In this document: piece after piece, positions 1 through 5,663 of the stretch | Layout of the letters: each line of letters opens with the position of its first letter | Numbering within the stretch: position 1 is the stretch's first letter | Source of the DNA: Candidatus Heimdallarchaeota archaeon | GTDB lineage: Archaea > Asgardarchaeota > Heimdallarchaeia > Heimdallarchaeales > Kariarchaeaceae | Direction: 5' to 3' | NCBI GenBank assembly: GCA_027016475.1 | Contig: JALUTL010000093.1 | Coordinates: forward strand, 1 to 5,663 | DNA: 5,663 nt | The notes under the pieces: generated by a model | Database searches by the model: none | What the model saw: the letters and a program-made list of their open reading frames with translations, nothing else | What the model was told of the DNA's origin: nothing | Translations under genes and position numbers: made by a program

Positions 1-1120
1 CATCGGTAATCTCAATAATGACTTTGCCTCTTTCAGCCTTGCCAACTATGGAAATGCTCCCGATTGGGTCTTTTCCCATTGCAGTTCGCTCAGAAGGAAA
101 TTCTATTCCATGAACTATTGCGTTTCTGGCTATTTGCGTGATGGGATCTATGATCGTATTTGCCAACACTCGATTCAGAGAAACGAACCTCCCTTGAAGA
201 TAAACCTCAACCTTCTTTCCTTCTGCCTCAGCCAAACGCTGCGCCATAGTTGGAATCTGTGCCAAAATGCTGTTCAAGGTTACTTTCCTTAGCTTCTGCA
301 AATCCTTCTCAATGTTGGCAAATGATCTTTCAATATCTGCAAGTTTGTACAATGCCTCCACTGAATCCACTTCTTTCTTCAACCCTTCTATCTGCGAATT
401 TAACAAGGTGATGGATTTTTCAAGGGTTGACAGATCATCTGTTGAAATTTTGATTGAGGTTACTGTCTTCTTGTCAGTTGCCACTCCTCTGCGTTGAACT
501 TTCTCTTCAATGGATACAGATGTCACTGCTGGCAATTTTTGAAGTCTTGAATACAATGTTTCCGGGGTTTCAAACGTTGATGCTTCAATTTTGAGCACAT
601 CAAAATTTGCATCCAACATCAAATCCTCTTCGCTCGGAATGCATGACCTGATGGAAGCCATTCTCTTCAATGCATTGATGACTCCTAATGCCCTTGCTGA
701 TTTCAAAGACCTGTCCGCCGTAATTTCTACCTCTATTTGATATGTCACATTCTCTTTGATCAATATTGAACTCAAAGCAAGTTTGCTATCCAACTCTTTA
801 GTATCAGAAGGCCTTTGCTCTCGAATTTCTTCAATGATCCGTTCCACACGGTCAATCATCTCTTGAAATGCTTCTTTTGTTGTATCTTGCAATTCACCTT
901 CTTCCGAATGCACTAGTTCTTCGATTTCCGAAATCGCTTGAGCACTATTGCTCATCCCAGTCATGTCAAACAGGCCTTTCATGCTGTGAAGCACATTTTT
1001 CATTGTTTCTACAGTCTTCTTCGGCACCTTCTTTCTGTTGAATGATGAAATGGCTTTTGTGGCCTGTTCCATCAAACGATCCATGTCATCTAGCCATGGC
1101 GTCCACTCTTCTGGTTGCAT
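1..1120 (-). CDS. cheA: Chemotaxis histidine kinase CheA, N-terminal 373 residues (runs off the left edge)
   Basis: CheA is the cytoplasmic histidine kinase of chemosensory arrays; it autophosphorylates and passes the phosphoryl group to CheY. I translated the frame from ATG at 1120 and it stays open to base 1. Residues 1-105 form a P1 Hpt domain with the motif LHSMKG, so His45 (bases 986-988) is the predicted phosphorylation site. Residues about 125-210 resemble the CheY-binding P2 domain of Thermotoga CheA, including the phrase LKSARALGVINAL. Residues about 218-285 fit the P3 dimerisation helices, though they are divergent. The ATP-binding domain P4 follows, with the N-box RNAIVHGIE (332-340, Asn333) and the start of the G1 box at ITD (371-373). 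Rest of P4 and all of P5 lie outside the window. Unusual residues are Gln329 and Val336, where His and Asp are usual, and SLN at 314-316, where ELD is usual. The start is 3 bases after the cheY stop; GGAGA at 1131-1135 is a moderate ribosome site. Confidence 0.95.
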   Translation of the reverse strand, partial: MQPEEWTPWLDDMDRLMEQATKAISSFNRKKVPKKTVETMKNVLHSMKGLFDMTGMSNSAQAISEIEELVHSEEGELQDTTKEAFQEMIDRVERIIEEIREQRPSDTKELDSKLALSSILIKENVTYQIEVEITADRSLKSARALGVINALKRMASIRSCIPSEEDLMLDANFDVLKIEASTFETPETLYSRLQKLPAVTSVSIEEKVQRRGVATDKKTVTSIKISTDDLSTLEKSITLLNSQIEGLKKEVDSVEALYKLADIERSFANIEKDLQKLRKVTLNSILAQIPTMAQRLAEAEGKKVEVYLQGRFVSLNRVLANTIIDPITQIARNAIVHGIEFPSERTAMGKDPIGSISIVGKAERGKVIIEITD

Positions 1121-1123
1121 ACT

Positions 1124-1489
1124 TTACATATCTCCCACAATTCCATCCAATACCTCCAAAACCTCCTCGGGTTCGGCAGGCTTGATTATAAAATTTAGTG
1201 CACCGTAGCTTAAGGCTTTCCTGATCATTGGTTCATGACCCAAGGCAGTGATGACCACAATTCTTGCATTGTTGTCAAATTCCACAATTTTCTGAATGGC
1301 AAAAAGTCCATTTTGCTCTGGCATCACAATGTCCATAGTCACGACATCTGGCCTATGTTTGGCGTACAGATCAACAGCTTCAGTCCCATTTGACGCTTCT
1401 GCAACTACCTCATACCCCGCTTTTTCCAAAGAGGCCCTAAGCTTTGACCTCATAAAATTTGAATCATCAACTATCATCACTTTCGGCAT
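1124..1489 (-). CDS. cheY: Single-domain response regulator CheY
   Basis: This 121-residue protein is a stand-alone receiver domain, the usual length for CheY, with no output domain. It would be phosphorylated by the CheA encoded just downstream and then act on a motility motor or another target that is not in the window. The expected catalytic residues are all present: acidic pair Asp8-Asp9, phospho-acceptor Asp53 in the segment VTMDIVMPEQNG, switch Thr81, and Lys103 in the IIKP motif. The aromatic switch position, Tyr106 in E. coli CheY, is Phe100 here. KPA replaces the usual KPF. The ATG lies 6 bases after the stop of the multi-CheW gene, with GAGG at 1499-1502 nine bases upstream. The pattern is close to bacterial and archaeal chemotaxis CheY such as that of Thermotoga. 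Membership of CheY rather than another single-domain receiver is supported by its position between cheW-like genes and cheA. Confidence 0.95.
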   Translation of the reverse strand: MPKVMIVDDSNFMRSKLRASLEKAGYEVVAEASNGTEAVDLYAKHRPDVVTMDIVMPEQNGLFAIQKIVEFDNNARIVVITALGHEPMIRKALSYGALNFIIKPAEPEEVLEVLDGIVGDM

Positions 1490-1495
1490 TTCTCA

Positions 1496-3454
1496 TTACC
1501 TCTTTTTCCAGATTGGAATATTTCTTCCATTTACTGCAATGTACATATCTTCTTCATCCTTTATAACGTCTTCTGCGGAAAGTATTACTAATCTCCCTGA
1601 AGGTGGTGCCTCCAATACTAGATGCGACTGCTCGTTGTGGAGCTCAATGTACATTGGCTTCTTTATGTTCTTTGTCCATGGGACAATTTCTACATCTGAA
1701 ATTTGGTTTTTTTGCAATGAAATCTGAACGATCGCATCTCCAGGCAGTGCAAAGGGCTGTTCCTTGTCTTCAACAACAAGATAGAGCATGGTGTCTTTTC
1801 TCCATACCTCAAAAAGCGATTCTTGATCAATCCCAAACGTAAATTCGTCGAGTGGAGGCTCTTCCGGAAGAAGGGATTGCAACTCTACTTTGCTTTCAAT
1901 CTGCAAATTCTTACAGAATGATCTGATGCCCTCTTCAACGGCTTTATCTATGTTTATCCTTACTGCCCTCCCTTCTGTTGTGTCTACAATGGAATCAAGC
2001 AATTGGATTTCGAGGATGTTGTTCAGATTTTCTGCATCACTAACCCTTTCGCTTCCTTCAACCACAAAAACCATTCTCAAGTCTGGTAGGAGCAATTCAA
2101 CTGGGCCGTCTTCCGTTTGCAATATCACAGAGAAAACAAAAGGGGATGACAAATCTTCCTCCATTCGTCCGTAAAGCAATCCACTAAGTGAAAATGATGG
2201 GATCCATTGCCCTCCAAATGACGTAATTAATTCCCCGTCCATTTCTCTTCTTTCTTTCTCAAAAGCAGGAACCATAAACAATATTTTCTCTTTGGCGATT
2301 AGATGGAGCTGCCCAGATATATAGGTTGCCAGTTCTTCATTTTTGTATTCTATCTCAGTCTTTTCAACTACGGTCTGAATCGATGAGGAGAGGTAGGCCG
2401 CCCAACTTGCAATATCTTCTTCATATGGTGAAACATTGTTTCGATAGTCTACTGATCGATAAATTTCTGCCACATTCAACTGAAAGACTGGCTGATTGTC
2501 ATAAGCATATACTGCTCCGAATGGTACATGGAGATTAGATGGATCCTCTTGGGGAGTGAAAAGGCTGTCCAATTCACTCTGGGGCACATTGCCGAAAACA
2601 CTGTCACAAACCATCAACAGTTTTACGGAATTATACTCCAAAACTATTGCCATTCTCCACTCGTTGTCTATTTTGCTTTCAATCTGCAACAACTGGGCCA
2701 AATCTACAACCGCAATAGTCTCGAATTCAAAATCAATTGTTCCCACAATCCAATCTGGGGAGTTTGGCAACGGAACTGAATCTGTCGGGTTTGGCATTAT
2801 ATGTTTCACGTTTTCCTCGTCCACAGAAAAATAGTGACTTCCCACAACAAAAATCGTCTTTTTCTCCATAACGTTTTGCAGTTCGGCAACTTGCGCGGGC
2901 ATTGTTGGTAGTTCTTTAGGCTCAGAAGGATTGGGGAACTCGCTCAATCTGCGATCCCATTTTGGGAAATACGGTAGAAACATTCCTTCCACAAAGTTGG
3001 TTAATTCTTTGGTAAGCTTCTCAACCAGTCTCTGTTTTTCAAAATAAAGCACTGATCCAAACTCAGGAACAACCAACGGCTCGTATGGCAATTCACTTGC
3101 CCAATCTGAAGTTCCTCTTACTATGTGGCCGTCCCACCTGATCACTTCTGGCATTGGAATGACCAAAGCCACAACTGTATTTGATCGTTCATCAACTATT
3201 TTCACAAATACTCGTTCATCATCTTTTTTTGAACCTAAGTCTCCATGGTCAAACTGATCCACCAAAAAGCCCATCAAATCAACTACAATGCAAACATCAT
3301 TGTCCAATTCAATAATTCCGCCAAGATATTTTGGACCTACTGGAAAACTAACCATCTTCTCAGAAAACGTGGCCTCGGGATAGAAAAAACTCTTATTGTC
3401 TATTTCAACTAGGAGTGTCTGACCTGAAATGTTAAATTTTGCAAGGTCTACCAT
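1496..3454 (-). CDS. Large multi-CheW scaffold protein (probably four tandem CheW-like modules)
   Basis: CheW domains are coupling modules that join receptors to CheA; most CheW proteins carry one in about 150-170 residues, but this protein has 652 residues. Module 1 (about 11-157) shows the N-terminal strands, GGIIELDNDVCIVVDL at 45-60, and the closing strand FGSVLYFEK. Module 2 (about 198-337) is the clearest, with PLPNSPDWIVGTIDF, AVVDLAQLL and a closing PVFQLNVAEIY. Module 3 (about 378-510) is degenerate but keeps the order, with GGQWIPSFSLSGLL near 414-427. The C-terminal part (about 555-650) looks like a fourth, starting MLYLVVEDKEQPFALP and ending IAVNGRNIPIW. Modules 3 and 4 are inferences from strand pattern. 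I see no membrane segment, receiver domain, Hpt domain or signal peptide, so it should be cytoplasmic. It starts 1 base after cheW behind a strong AAGGAGG, suggesting abundant synthesis. A likely job is an extended adaptor in the CheA-receptor array. A degenerate module could instead bind an unrelated partner. Confidence 0.85.
   Translation of the reverse strand: MVDLAKFNISGQTLLVEIDNKSFFYPEATFSEKMVSFPVGPKYLGGIIELDNDVCIVVDLMGFLVDQFDHGDLGSKKDDERVFVKIVDERSNTVVALVIPMPEVIRWDGHIVRGTSDWASELPYEPLVVPEFGSVLYFEKQRLVEKLTKELTNFVEGMFLPYFPKWDRRLSEFPNPSEPKELPTMPAQVAELQNVMEKKTIFVVGSHYFSVDEENVKHIMPNPTDSVPLPNSPDWIVGTIDFEFETIAVVDLAQLLQIESKIDNEWRMAIVLEYNSVKLLMVCDSVFGNVPQSELDSLFTPQEDPSNLHVPFGAVYAYDNQPVFQLNVAEIYRSVDYRNNVSPYEEDIASWAAYLSSSIQTVVEKTEIEYKNEELATYISGQLHLIAKEKILFMVPAFEKERREMDGELITSFGGQWIPSFSLSGLLYGRMEEDLSSPFVFSVILQTEDGPVELLLPDLRMVFVVEGSERVSDAENLNNILEIQLLDSIVDTTEGRAVRINIDKAVEEGIRSFCKNLQIESKVELQSLLPEEPPLDEFTFGIDQESLFEVWRKDTMLYLVVEDKEQPFALPGDAIVQISLQKNQISDVEIVPWTKNIKKPMYIELHNEQSHLVLEAPPSGRLVILSAEDVIKDEEDMYIAVNGRNIPIWKKR
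1499..1502 (-). promoter_or_regulatory. Shine-Dalgarno site GAGG for cheY
   Basis: The minus-strand sequence AGAGGTAATGAGAAATG places GAGG nine bases before the cheY ATG. It lies within the final codons of the multi-CheW gene, so cheY translation is likely to be coupled to it. Confidence 0.6.
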
Positions 3455-3455
3455 C

Positions 3456-3926
3456 CTATTCCTCCTTGTGGAATTTCCTGCCTTGGAGAATATCGGCCCA
3501 CACCTTTTCAGGATCCAACACTGTGAAAGGTGGTTGGGACTTCACCTCACCAATTATCCAGTTCTCAGGCACCTCTTCTTTCTCCTCCCTCTTTTCAATC
3601 CCCTCACTCTCCACTTTTTTAGGGAGGTCTCTACAAAACCATGCAAAGGTGGTTTTCGGAAGTTTTACAATAATGGCGTTCGATGTAAGCTCGAACCTGT
3701 CTTCTGCACGAGGCTTCAATTCCAAATAAATTTCCATATCAACTAATGGGACAAGACGTTCCTGAACTTGCACCGCCCCGACCAAGAATGGGGGTGCCCG
3801 AGGTAATGGCACAACATTGGATCTCAAAAGGACTACCTGCTCGATCTTTTCCAATGGGATGCCATATCTCTTTGATCCAAGTATGAATGTTAGATACTCT
3901 TTTTCTTGTTGGGTTTGCAAAGACAT
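3456..3926 (-). CDS. cheW: CheW coupling protein, single domain
   Basis: This 156-residue protein is a divergent CheW, the adaptor that links the receptor tip to the P5 domain of CheA. The N-terminal half is recognisable: YLTFILGSKRYGIPLEKIEQVV (11-32, broken here only by wording), then VVPLPRAPPFLVGAV and LVPLVDMEIYL up to residue 68. The usual GxxNLRG motif reads GAVQVQE (50-56), so the conserved arginine is Gln55. The second half is looser, with a highly charged insertion at about 103-120 rich in Lys and Glu, and it ends in FTVLDPEKVW, matching the closing strand and helix of the family. The start at 3926 gives the full first strand; AGG at 3932-3934 is a weak ribosome site, five bases upstream. 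The stop TAG is one base before the next ATG. It is presumably cotranscribed with its neighbours and pairs with the adjacent receptor. Confidence 0.92.
   Translation of the reverse strand: MSLQTQQEKEYLTFILGSKRYGIPLEKIEQVVLLRSNVVPLPRAPPFLVGAVQVQERLVPLVDMEIYLELKPRAEDRFELTSNAIIVKLPKTTFAWFCRDLPKKVESEGIEKREEKEEVPENWIIGEVKSQPPFTVLDPEKVWADILQGRKFHKEE
3461..3467 (-). promoter_or_regulatory. Strong Shine-Dalgarno site AAGGAGG for the multi-CheW gene
   Basis: Read on the minus strand, AAGGAGG lies six bases before the ATG at 3454, inside the last codons of cheW. It is the best ribosome site in the window, far better than those of the receptor gene and cheW. It fixes the start of the 652-residue protein, and it suggests that this protein is made at least as abundantly as the single-domain CheW. 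Confidence 0.85.
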
Positions 3927-3984
3927 AATCGCCTGTGAAGAAATTTAATTTACTCATTCTTAATCTTTGTGCAGAGAAATATAC
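3927..3984 (-). other. Spacer between the receptor gene and cheW
   Basis: These 58 bases are AT-rich and hold no hairpin followed by a T run, so I see no terminator between the receptor and cheW. The spacer is the only che gap longer than 6 bases. It could host an internal promoter, but no convincing -35/-10 or archaeal TATA element stands out. A readable frame opens at 3957 in another phase; it overlaps cheW and is a shadow. Confidence 0.5.
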
Positions 3985-5199
3985 CTAATGTTCAGACTCT
4001 TTTTTCTTCTGTTCCAAAAGCTTATCCAATCCCTTCTGCTCTATATATTCCTTAATTCGTTTTGCTATCTCCGCCAAATTGTTCGCTGAGGCATTCAGTT
4101 CCTCCATTGAGGAAGTCATCTCCTCAGAAACCGAGGCAACCTCCTCAGATGAGGCCGCTGTCTCCTCAGAAAGGGCAGAAACTTCTTCTATCTTCATTTT
4201 GATTTCATCAAATGCAGCCTGTAAGGTTTCAGCAACCACATCCGACACTGAGATAATGTTCTCTGCCGCAGTTTTAGATTCATCCGACAGTCTACGGACG
4301 TTTTCTGCGACAACTGCAAAACCTCGTCCATAGTCCCCAGCACGCGACGCTTCAATTCCTGCGTTGAGCGCGAGAATGTTTGTTTGGAGGGCGATTTGGC
4401 TTACAACTTCCGAATTCTCCTGAATTTGGGCAATGATGTTTTTGATGGCAGTGTCCAGCTCAGTCAGCTTCTCGTAAATCTCCTGCACATGTTGAGCCTG
4501 AAGGTTAGCAACGTTTGACATCGATTGGCTTGACGATGCAACTTCCTCAGCTGACGCCGATATTTCGTCTGCAACAATCGAAAGCTCTTGAGACGCCTGA
4601 ACGATCTCTTCCGTAGTATCCAAATTTTGAACCAACGAACCTGTGATTTCAATAGCCTGGTTCAAGGATTGGACTATTGGCCCAAACACCTTATCCTCCA
4701 ATGAGTGTTTGTCTGTGACGAAAAAATTATATTCTCCCTTCATGAATGCATTGGTAATATCTTCTACATTGGCCAAATGATAGTTGATATCCTCAACCAA
4801 GGAGAAGAAAGTGGAAAACCCGATAATTGCAAGAATGAACAATCCTATGGAAAGTTCTTCTCTGCGTCCTGCCAAACCTTCAGTTGAATTGACGGCACTC
4901 CCAAAGGAAAAGAAGAACTCGCCAGAAGCAATTGCCATCACTGTCAAATGGAAACTCAGCTTTGCCCTAAAATCTTGTACGGAAAAAACAAGAAATATGA
5001 TTGCAATAGCCAAGCTTGACGGAAGAAATGCAAGCAGAACAAAAGTCCTCCATGCTTCTGCGTTCCAACCGAAAAATGAATCTTGTCCAAACAAATTTGT
5101 CATCAAAAACGGAAAAATGGCCATGACAATACCAAAATATCCTCCTAGCTTCGGAATCGAAAAATACATGTTTCTTTGCGTATTATTTTGCTTGCTCAT
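3985..5199 (-). CDS. Methyl-accepting chemotaxis protein with four membrane helices and no extracellular sensor domain
   Basis: This 404-residue receptor would sense a stimulus and control CheA through its cytoplasmic hairpin. Four hydrophobic segments lie at about 18-38, 52-75, 82-104 and 116-137, joined by short loops, so both ends should be cytoplasmic and there is no room for a periplasmic ligand domain. Residues about 140-195 join the membrane to the hairpin; I do not see a clear HAMP domain. The signalling tip is unmistakable: SQIALQTNILALNAGIEASR (267-286) followed by AGDYGRGFAVVAENVRRLSD. Five stretches fit the methylation pattern small-x-x-Glu-Glu-x-x-small: near 218-219, 345-346, 352-353, 359-360 and 366-367. 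The C-terminus has no NWETF-type tether. The hairpin is short for the family. I chose ATG 5199; ATG 5166 (Met11) is an in-frame alternative. The ribosome site is weak (GTTGAT, 5205-5210). It is the first che gene in the run. Confidence 0.93.
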   Translation of the reverse strand: MSKQNNTQRNMYFSIPKLGGYFGIVMAIFPFLMTNLFGQDSFFGWNAEAWRTFVLLAFLPSSLAIAIIFLVFSVQDFRAKLSFHLTVMAIASGEFFFSFGSAVNSTEGLAGRREELSIGLFILAIIGFSTFFSLVEDINYHLANVEDITNAFMKGEYNFFVTDKHSLEDKVFGPIVQSLNQAIEITGSLVQNLDTTEEIVQASQELSIVADEISASAEEVASSSQSMSNVANLQAQHVQEIYEKLTELDTAIKNIIAQIQENSEVVSQIALQTNILALNAGIEASRAGDYGRGFAVVAENVRRLSDESKTAAENIISVSDVVAETLQAAFDEIKMKIEEVSALSEETAASSEEVASVSEEMTSSMEELNASANNLAEIAKRIKEYIEQKGLDKLLEQKKKESEH

Positions 5200-5205
5200 T
5201 TTTCA

Positions 5206-5236
5206 TCAACGTTCCAACCATTTCATTTTGTACCTT
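5206..5236 (-). promoter_or_regulatory. Possible six-codon leader frame (MKWLER) in front of the receptor gene
   Basis: On the minus strand AAGG (5233-5236) lies six bases before an ATG at 5226. That ATG opens a frame reading Met-Lys-Trp-Leu-Glu-Arg and stops at TGA 5206-5208. The receptor ATG at 5199 is six bases beyond the stop. The receptor's own ribosome site is poor, so terminating ribosomes could restart there. The alternative is that this is chance and that transcription starts downstream of it. Confidence 0.25.
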
Positions 5237-5239
5237 ATT

Positions 5240-5270
5240 AACTTTTGCAACAACTTATGCAACCTATGCA
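5240..5270 (-). repeat. Three clustered copies of TGCAWARGTT upstream of the receptor gene
   Basis: On the minus strand the copies are TGCATAGGTT (5270-5261), TGCATAAGTT (5261-5252) and TGCAAAAGTT (5249-5240). The first two overlap by one base. The last two form a 12-base tandem repeat, GTTGCATAAGTT then GTTGCAAAAGTT, with one mismatch. A related TGCATGGGTT lies at 5364-5373 on the plus strand. The array sits 41-71 bases upstream of the receptor ATG, where a regulator or RNA polymerase would bind. It could be an operator, a promoter part, or chance enrichment in AT-rich DNA. Confidence 0.5.
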
Positions 5271-5405
5271 TATTGATTTTCCATAAATAATTTTACTTAA
5301 TATTGTGATTGTACTGAAAATGCATTTGTGTTTCGTGCATTCTGCTATTTCTTGCCATATCTCTGCATGGGTTACAATGGAAACACCGGTTACTAATGCA
5401 TATTG
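5266..5405. repeat. Pair of 10-base direct repeats ATGCATATTG
   Basis: Exact copies of ATGCATATTG occur at 5266-5275 and 5396-5405, 130 bases apart. A further ATGCAT core is at 5320-5325. ATGCAT is itself a palindrome. The first copy overlaps the TGCAWARGTT cluster. The spacing and the shared core are suggestive of protein-binding sites, but ten-base matches in short AT-rich DNA can occur by chance. Confidence 0.35.
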
Positions 5406-5467
5406 GTGCGTTGGCTGATTCAAACACTCGAAATCAACATCATTATGTCATTTTCATATAATTGACG

Positions 5468-5663
5468 CTATGCGCAAAATATTTGCGGGATATTCATTGC
5501 ATCGTTCGGCAGAGAGAAATACACAAACCATGAGATCAGCCTCAAACCTGAAGCCAGAACAAATAGGGCGATAACGATGTTTGATGTGGGTTGCGTTATC
5601 AATTGAAGGGTCGTTCCCATCAACAACGAGGCGAAAAAGGCAATCACGCCCATGAGATTATTC
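5468..5663 (-). CDS. C-terminal fragment of a polytopic membrane protein (possibly an MFS transporter), 5' end outside the window
   Basis: The frame is open from the right edge and ends at TAG 5468-5470, giving about 65 residues. No stop occurs before the first internal Met at 5653, and the codons ahead read Asn-Asn-Leu, so the gene almost certainly begins beyond the window. Two hydrophobic helices are visible: MGVIAFFASLLMGTTLQLI, then after a short polar turn NIVIALFVLASGLRLISWFV, followed by a short polar tail ending in FCA. The spacing, the phrase SGLRLISW and the short tail are what the last two helices of a major facilitator superfamily permease often look like, but this is a weak resemblance. 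It lies on the same strand as the che genes, 268 bases upstream of the receptor, and nothing links it to chemotaxis by function. Confidence 0.6.
   Translation of the reverse strand, partial: NNLMGVIAFFASLLMGTTLQLITQPTSNIVIALFVLASGLRLISWFVYFSLPNDAMNIPQIFCA

Larger units (their letters stand above)
5200..5467 (-). other. AT-rich intergenic region, likely site of the che operon promoter
   Basis: No credible gene fills these 268 bases. A frame from TTG 5423 to 5238 codes for 61 residues, but it lacks an ATG and a ribosome site, and its cysteine-rich tail is produced by the repeats in the DNA. The region carries repeated TGCAWARGTT motifs, two copies of ATGCATATTG, and a possible short leader frame next to the receptor start. 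The operon promoter probably lies here because the upstream gene looks unrelated, but I could not fix -35/-10 or TATA/BRE boxes with confidence. A weak candidate is TTGCAT (5258-5263) with AATAAG 17 bases later. I see no clear terminator for the upstream membrane protein gene. Confidence 0.5.

Noticed and set aside
1296..1727. Plus-strand open frame of 143 residues opposite cheY and the multi-CheW gene
   Set aside because: It spans the junction of two well-supported minus-strand genes, its protein is low in complexity and serine-rich, and it matches no family I know.
3739..3957. Minus-strand 72-residue frame overlapping the start of cheW
   Set aside because: It is out of frame with cheW, which has a clear family match over the same bases, and it has no ribosome site.
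4464..4652. Minus-strand 62-residue arginine-rich frame inside the receptor gene
   Set aside because: It is a shifted-frame shadow of the receptor hairpin; its composition follows from the receptor codons and it lies wholly inside that gene.
5240..5263. Short CRISPR-like array made of the 12-base tandem repeat
   Set aside because: The repeats are too short and directly adjacent, with no spacers; they fit protein-binding motifs better.
4784..5290. Plus-strand open frame of 168 residues opposite the receptor gene
   Set aside because: It is the complement of the receptor membrane region, has no recognisable domain, and the minus-strand receptor is unambiguous.
5380..5410. Possible terminator hairpin CACC...GGTG downstream of the membrane protein gene
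   Set aside because: The stem is only four pairs with a 17-base loop and no T run follows on the minus strand.
5238..5423. Minus-strand 61-residue frame with a cysteine-rich tail (CIGCISCCKS) in the intergenic region
   Set aside because: It starts only at TTG with no ribosome site, and the cysteines come from the TGCAWARGTT repeats. Codon use looks like AT-rich non-coding DNA. A conserved homologue would change this view.

Overview
The window holds most of a chemosensory (Che) operon, read entirely from the minus strand. In transcription order it contains the 3' end of an unrelated-looking membrane protein gene (5663-5468), an AT-rich gap of about 270 bases, a four-helix membrane chemoreceptor (5199-3985), a single-domain CheW (3926-3456), an unusual 652-residue protein built mostly or wholly of CheW-like modules (3454-1496), a CheY (1489-1124), and the first 373 residues of a CheA kinase that runs off the left edge (1120-1). 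The plus strand shows no convincing gene.

The organism cannot be named from this window. The DNA is AT-rich but not extreme. Arginine is often AGA or AGG, glycine is often GGA, and one gene has a textbook AAGGAGG ribosome site, so this is a bacterium or an archaeon that uses Shine-Dalgarno initiation. The CheA P2 domain and the CheY look to me more like Thermotoga or archaeal forms than enterobacterial ones, but this is a resemblance from memory and not a placement.

The last four che genes are packed tightly: gaps of 1, 6 and 3 bases separate cheW, the multi-CheW gene, cheY and cheA, which points to one transcript and coupled translation. A 57-58 base spacer separates the receptor gene from cheW. 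Functionally, the receptor would sense something in or near the membrane, since it has no periplasmic sensor domain. It would pass the signal through its cytoplasmic hairpin to CheA, held by CheW and probably the multi-CheW protein, and CheA would phosphorylate CheY at Asp53. The receptor carries five methylation-type Glu-Glu sites, but no CheR, CheB, CheC or CheD lies in the window.

Three points deserve attention. The multi-CheW protein appears to be four CheW-like modules in a row, the last two degenerate. Every recognisable CheW module here has lost the arginine of the NLRG motif and carries Gln, Asp or Glu instead. The CheA N-box is altered at two normally conserved positions (Gln329 and Val336). 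Together these suggest a co-evolved, non-canonical signalling array. The gap upstream of the receptor also carries three copies of a TGCAWARGTT motif and a possible six-codon leader reading frame.
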